In this document: positions 58,601 through 64,000 of the stretch, in pieces | How positions within the stretch are numbered: position 1 is the first letter of the stretch | Layout of the letters: each line of letters starts with the position of its first letter | Source: Isoetes taiwanensis | Taxonomy: Eukaryota; Streptophyta; Lycopodiopsida; Isoetales; Isoetaceae | Direction: 5' to 3' | Assembly (NCBI GenBank): GCA_021234155.1 | Contig: JAJEKV010000002.1 | Location: forward strand, 8,925,709-8,989,708 | DNA: 64,000 nucleotides | Notes under the pieces: model-generated | Seen by the model: only the letters and a program-made list of their open reading frames with translations | What the model was told of the DNA's origin: nothing | Database searches by the model: none | Program-made: the position numbers and the translations under genes

Positions 58601-61100
58601 ATAAATAAACATTCTACGTTGTAGAACCTCTCTCCAGCCAAAGCATGAATATTAGAACAAATTTGTTGGAAGGGTCTAATAGCGTCTTTGGCACATATTA
58701 GAGCAGCAGCCAGTTTGCTGGAGAAGATTCAAACAACTAGTTTGTTGTTCGTTGGCGGATAAACTTTGCATTCTTTTTTTTTCTGTTTTCTTTCTTGGAA
58801 AGTCAAGGTGGTTTTGTATTAATATGGAAGGTGTTATAACATTTGATCTCCAAAGATCAGATAGGAAGAATAAGCATAGTGAAGTCCTGTTGGCCTGATA
58901 AATAATATGCTCAAGAAGATTACCTACATGCAACTGATAAGAAAGTACAATTAACAGATAACAAATCCTTTTTCTCGAAAGCTTGTGCAACCATTTTTAG
59001 ACCTGTAAAGAAAGGATAACAAAAAGAATGATGAAGTATAACAGTCTTCCAGCTGTCCTCAAGCTTATTAGTACTTGAGTTTGGCACGGGCATATCAGAA
59101 CTTGGTCTAGAGAGCTACAAGCATATCAGTACTTGAGCATATGATTGGGTTGCAGCACCCATATAAAAGATTTCAAGCATAGCAATACTTGAAACATTAG
59201 CTTGCTGTAGAGAACCGATAAACCAAAGAATTCCGTTCCTCCTAGTGTATCATGCACCCGAGCAATATATTCTACATCCTTGGTACTTACAAGAAAAAAG
59301 TGATTGCCCATCATTAATAAGAAGAATACATCACCTATCTCTTGAACAGACTCTACCACATAGCTGATGCTTCTTGCTAGCAAGGAAAGAAGCAAATTGG
59401 ACTTGAAAGGTTTTCTTACCAAAAACAATGTATGATATTCCCTGTTGGAATTTGCATATCCAAAGCCTACTTTAGATAATCTGGACTTTCTATCTTAATC
59501 ACTTTATATGCCAATGTCCCAATCTGTTGGGCTTAACCTTGCAGTGTGTCTGAAATAGACATAATAGGCATACGACTAAAGAAAGAATCCACATTAGTGA
59601 ACAATATCTGTCTTCGCCTTATAGGCCAACATTCTAATTGTGTGCTTAACTTTTCGTGTCTTTGATGACATAGCTTGTATACTACTAAAGGAAGATGCCA
59701 CATTAATGGATTACCTGAAACACTCGATTATGGCTGGCAAAAAGAAGGAAGGTTACACGCAACCAGCAGATCTGATAACTGTTTTTGAGAAGGAAGAATG
59801 CATTTTAACCCTCCTAACAACCAGATCGCAGTTGTTTGCACCATAAACTGGTGTTTTATAGTAGCAAGAAGGGGAGATGACCATCTGCCCTAGACGCTTT
59901 CGTCTAACCATTTATTATTGCCAAATTGATGCATATCACTAAACCCTGCGTTAAAGGTTTCATTCTTGATTTTGCATGTGATGCATAGTTTTCCTTTGCA
60001 AAGATGGAGCAATTCATTTGCTTTCGCAAATACTACATTTTCTTTTGGATACTTTGGAGGAGATTTTTGTTTCAAGACCTTTGGCATCGTCTTCTACGAT
60101 TCTGAAGTTTACAGAATTTAAAAGTAGACTGCCACAACAACAGAGTTAGCATACTACAATTTTTCTGCCAAGAACCTCTTTTAGCATACCATGATTTTCT
60201 GCTTCAACTCGTATCTTGCTTAAATATAAGTGAGCAGATATATTTTATATTTGGGTCTAAGGTTTCTCTTTCAAAATCGGGCTGAACTTACTATTTTTGC
60301 AAGCAAAGAAGCTTCAATAGACTACGTTTATACATTGATCTACTCGACAAAGAATCCTCGATTGCATGTGTTTCTAGTCAGCCTGCCATTTGTGAGTTTT
60401 TTTAAACAAAAGAAAGGGTATATTCTCTCTCAGCTATGATGTTGACCTCATCGTTATGTTTACATGTTTTATTCACAGTTTCCATCACCTAGGTTCTCCA
60501 ACAAGGCCAAACCCAATCTTCTGTAGAATATCAACAAAATTACCTGATTTTGTAAGACGCTTGAATAGAATCTTTCCAAAGGTACTGTAAGGCATGCTTA
60601 AGTTTTTGTACTCAAGTGACTTTCCCTTGCACATATTCTTTCAAGTACTTTTTATTGCCTTAAGAAGGATATATTCCAGGTGATTTACACCTCTCCTACT
60701 TTTGATTACTTTGTGCTTCAAGAACTGTGATCAATCTGCTTATTCTGTGCCATATCAGAGCTTTGCCTGATCTTAAGAAGATATAGATTGAGGCACTAGA
60801 TGTTTCCCTGATAAGCCATCTTCTCCTTTTCTTATTCGTTGAAAAGTCAGTTCGGTTTTATAGATCACCCCATTTGATAAGTTGTATGATTATTTGTAAG
60901 TTAAAGAGCTCCACTTTTGCTACGAAAATTCTGGCTGCATTTGCACAGAATGGATGCTCGGCCATGGCAAATTCTTTTAGTCCTATACATCAGGTTGTGC
61001 ATCAGTTGAATCAAGCAAGTATTGTGCTTTAAAACCTTATTTACTTCTATTTATTACAAGCTTTAATAACGAGCACTATTTTGCATAGATAAAATATGAA
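58600..61100. other. Intergenic; no gene recognised
   Basis: Minus-strand sequence at about 58,760-58,830 (TATTAATACAAAACC then an A-rich run) may be another LINE tail. ORFs such as 59,126-59,428 (-), 59,640-59,846 (+) and 59,890-60,087 (-) show no known domain. Confidence 0.5.
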
Positions 61101-61129
61101 TTCAATCCTTGATCCAGTTTCTTTCTAGA

Positions 61130-61700
61130 ATTGTGACTATTTCTAAACGAGGTGCACCCTGGACTACCACAATCATCGGATCTGTCGATCCTACGGCCCA
61201 GATCGTATGTTGGAGCCTCTAGGCACCTCTCGTTTCGCTTATGATCATTTATGATTGGGGGCACCTATGATTTTGAAGTATAAAATATGAGTTTGTCTAA
61301 GATTTTGATGGACAATATCGAGCCTCTATACGGCTTCACCTAATGTTTTAGAATTTGAAATACGGGGCTCAAAGTTCTACCAAAATAACTCAACGTCCTA
61401 ATAAGACTACTTTGACTAGTATAACCAATGAGCTAATGTGATTATTTTTTTTATCTATTTTTTTTTAACAACCCACTCAATTGTTTTTGGGATATGGTCA
61501 TTTATGATTGGGACACCTATGATTTTGAAGTATAAAATATGAGTTTGCCTAAGGCTTTGATGGAATATCGAGCCTCTATACGGCTTCGTCTAATGTTTTA
61601 GAATTTGAAATACGAGGGCTCGAACCTTAACCAAAATAACTCAATGTTCTAATAAGACTATTTTGACCAGTATAACCAATGAGCTAACATGATTATTTAT
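61130..61700 (+). repeat. Dispersed repeat family R1, tandemly duplicated
   Basis: Two copies, about 61,238-61,450 and 61,498-61,697, share TTTATGATTGGG, CACCTATGATTTTGAAGT, TATCGAGCCTCTATACGGC and ACCAATGAGCTAA, with a period near 258 bp. The first copy has extra 5' sequence (from about 61,130) that also matches the inverted copy at 39.8-40.1 kb. T-rich runs (61,446-61,470) lie between the copies. No coding capacity. Confidence 0.8.
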
Positions 61701-63470
61701 ATATAATACTAATGGAGAAATAAGAGGATAGACTGTGTGTAGTCTTACACGTTGATTTTGTTTAGTTTATTTCTAACCGTTTGATTTGCCGGCTAGTTCT
61801 TTCGAAGGGGCGCCCTCTGTTTAAAAATAAGCTTGTTGCCTGCGACCTCTTCAAGCGCAAACATTTACGGCCATTAGGTTAATAAAGAGAAGTTTCCCAT
61901 TGTTTTTTCTTATCAAAATGTGCCATTCTAAATCCTTTGAGATTTCATAAAATGCTTTGGAATTTGTTCATGTTTTGGATTCATTATTGAGAATGGAGTT
62001 CTTGATGCTACTGAAAGCACAAAAATGCCAAGGGATTAGTGCAAAATAGAGTTCTGACATTGGAAATGCAAATGGAAATAACAAATTTCGGAATCTGTGT
62101 AAGATAAGCATAGTTTCCATCTGAAAAAATGCACATTTCTTTAATGCATAGAGTCTGCCAGAATAACGGCTCTGTTTTCCTCTGTTTTTTAGATTAGTAG
62201 ACCGTATGATCTCTTAATCCTGATTTTCCATAGACATTCTTTGGCCCTACAGTTTAGAGTTAACCCTTTTCCAGGGTGGTTGGGTCTCCCCATCCTTCGA
62301 TGATTGCATTGCTGGAATTGCATTATAAGCTTTCTATGCTGGCTTAGTGTCGTAAGATATCAAGTGGATTTTCTCTAAGTGCAATCAGGTTATCATAATC
62401 CCTCAGTTTGACTATTGCTGTGAAAATAAATAATACAGACCATAGCTTAGGATTGGATGGTAATGATCCCTCATTACGAAGTTTTCAATTGCTTGCTGTT
62501 AATCTTTCTAAATACTAACCTTAAGCAAATGCCCTTTCTTTCTTTATCTCTTCTTTGTTCGCTTCGTGGTTGTAACTTAATGCTATTGTTATCTTGTAGC
62601 AAAAGAAGCAATCTAAAAATCTTTATCTTGCAACATTATTTCTAACTCTGGTAAAGCAGTTGACTCATATGTATTGTGTTAAGTCAATGGCTTTCCAAGC
62701 TGGATTAAGAGTAATCTTGGAGATGTGAAAGAAATATAAATGAATAAATGCATCCTAACTTCTCTTTTTTTTGCAGGTCTACGAGACAGGACTGGCAGCA
62801 TAGCCATCCTTGGCCTAATACTTTATAAGGTGTATATATTTCGTTTTAAATGCGTGAGTAGCTTAAGTGCATACATTATTAGTCCATTCTATGGCAAGCC
62901 CAATCTCTTTTTAGTACAACTAAAATATAACTGGAAAAACCCTTGAGTAGCATTACCTTGGAGCTGGGTACATGTGATGGTCTAAAGGAACCAACATTTC
63001 TTATTGCACATATGCAGATAGCATCTGAATGAACCTTGCTTTGCCTTGTTACATTCTCCTGCCACCTTGTTATCATCCGACATGGCTACATGGAACTGAA
63101 ATATGTGTTATCTAGCTCAGTATTTTAGTTTGGTGCAATAAACAAAGTCAGGAACCACATCTAGAGCAAACAACTTTTGCAGTCCTATTCTTCAATACGT
63201 GGCTTGCTTTCTTTATACGTGGGGATCTCCACTTTGTATAATAAGCTAGATTTTCAGATTTATTTTTCAAATAGCCAAACAAAATGACTGACTACTTTGC
63301 ATGCCTCTACCCCTCAGTAAACATTAGAAGTGATCATGAGTGAACATTATAGTAAACATTCTATTCAAAAATTAAGAAATTCAACAATTTATAAAGCAGA
63401 CAAACTCATGCAAGTTTATTAGGGAATAGAACTCAGATGTCACATGATGAGAATGTAAGCCATGTAAGCC
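61700..63470. other. Intergenic; no gene recognised
   Basis: AT-rich sequence with short ORFs only and no strong repeats seen. Confidence 0.5.
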
Positions 63471-63476
63471 AAGAAT

Positions 63477-63964
63477 GTGGTATATTGGGAAGCAATGATT
63501 GCAGGATATGCCCAGCATGGGAAATGCCTTTTTGCCTTTGGATGCTTTCAGAACATGCAAGAAAAAGGCATAATGGCAGATAATTTTACATTCCTTTGTG
63601 TTCTTGTTACTTGTAGTCGAGCCAGTCTGGTTGATGAAGCCCATTGACTGTCTGTACATATCAGGGAATATCAAGGCATTATTCCATATATGGATCGTAT
63701 TAACTGTCTGGCTGACTGTTGAGGCGCACTGGATTTTTAGAAGAAGAAGAGGACCTGCTTGTAGCTACTGGACATGATAATGTTTTGGCTTGGACATCCC
63801 TTCTTAGTGCTTGTAAATTGCATGGCAATGCAAGAATAGGGAGATTGCATTTGAATCCATCTAGTTGTAGGGGGTATGTGCTCGTGTCAAACATCTATGC
63901 AGACGCTCATATGCAAGAGGATGCCAAGGAGATTAAACAATTAAGGAGGTGTGCTTTTTCTTGA
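63477..63964 (+). pseudogene. Pentatricopeptide repeat (PPR, PLS/E type) relic
   Basis: PPR proteins bind organelle RNA, and the E-type tail aids RNA editing. The first block (63,477-63,647) reads V-V-Y-W-E-A-M-I-A-G-Y-A-Q-H-G, F-Q-N-M-Q-E-K-G-I, F-L-C-V-L-V-T-C-S-R-A-S-L-V-D-E-A and hits TGA at 63,645. The next part (R-E-Y-Q-G-I-I-P-Y-M-D-R) has another TGA. A shifted frame then gives A-W-T-S-L-L-S-A-C-K-L-H-G-N-A and G-Y-V-L-V-S-N-I-Y-A, the start of the E motif, lacking several residues between them. Stops and frameshifts show a pseudogene. The N-terminal repeats are not seen. Confidence 0.85.
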
Positions 63965-64000
63965 AGATCCAAGTTTCTGCCAGTTATTGTGAACAAATAA

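Noticed and set aside
1-64000. CRISPR arrays, bacterial operons or organelle DNA
   Set aside because: Introns, LTR elements, SINE/LINE relics and gene families show plant nuclear DNA; no spaced direct repeats of CRISPR type were seen.

Overview
The window is nuclear DNA of a land plant. It contains a ferric reductase (FRO) gene, a plant profilin, a chloroplast outer-envelope OEP80/TOC75-V exon, a PPR relic, Ty1/copia and other LTR elements whose primer sites match plant initiator tRNA-Met, and GT-AG introns. Gene density is low and old nested transposons dominate. A fern or another non-angiosperm is my guess, but nothing here proves it.

Layout. 1-4.7 kb is an A/purine-rich non-coding repeat block, probably retrotransposon leader or LTR material. 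5.7-9.75 kb (+) is an eight-exon FRO gene, readable throughout except that exon 4 is split by a 493-bp solo LTR (6,769-7,261) flanked by a perfect 5-bp target duplication. 9.75-11.6 kb is empty. 11.64-17.25 kb (-) is a complete but decayed copia element. 18.4-20.5 kb (+) is a decayed zinc-finger/FCP1-like phosphatase gene. 20.7-22.9 kb (-) is a decayed DDE-like transposase with WSDGC and HGKG motifs. 22.98-50.21 kb is one non-autonomous LTR retroelement (-) with about 2.5-kb LTRs and a 455-bp interior. Its 3' LTR is split by a 21,754-bp insertion (24,798-46,551) that has 25-bp terminal inverted repeats and a 4-bp AACA target duplication. The insertion holds a roughly 4.03-kb degenerate tandem array with more copies of the WSDGC/HGKG transposase, CCA/TGG strand-switch minisatellites, hairpin minisatellites, a CACTA-like end and a lone OEP80 exon. 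50.7-53.2 kb (-) is a decayed pogo/CENP-B-like transposase. 53.2-54.5 kb has fresh tandem duplications and a tRNA-like SINE head. 54.80-55.91 kb (+) is an intact three-exon profilin gene. 57.0-58.6 kb (+) is a LINE ORF2 relic interrupted by a 381-bp TRIM. 61.1-61.7 kb is a tandemly duplicated dispersed repeat that also occurs, inverted, at 39.8-40.1 kb. 63.5-63.96 kb (+) is a PPR pseudogene.

Only profilin looks fully functional. FRO looks recently lost, since everything but the insertion is intact. The most unusual object is the 21.75-kb TIR-bounded insertion. Its ends can be placed to the base because the sister LTR preserves the empty site, and I cannot match its termini to a known superfamily.
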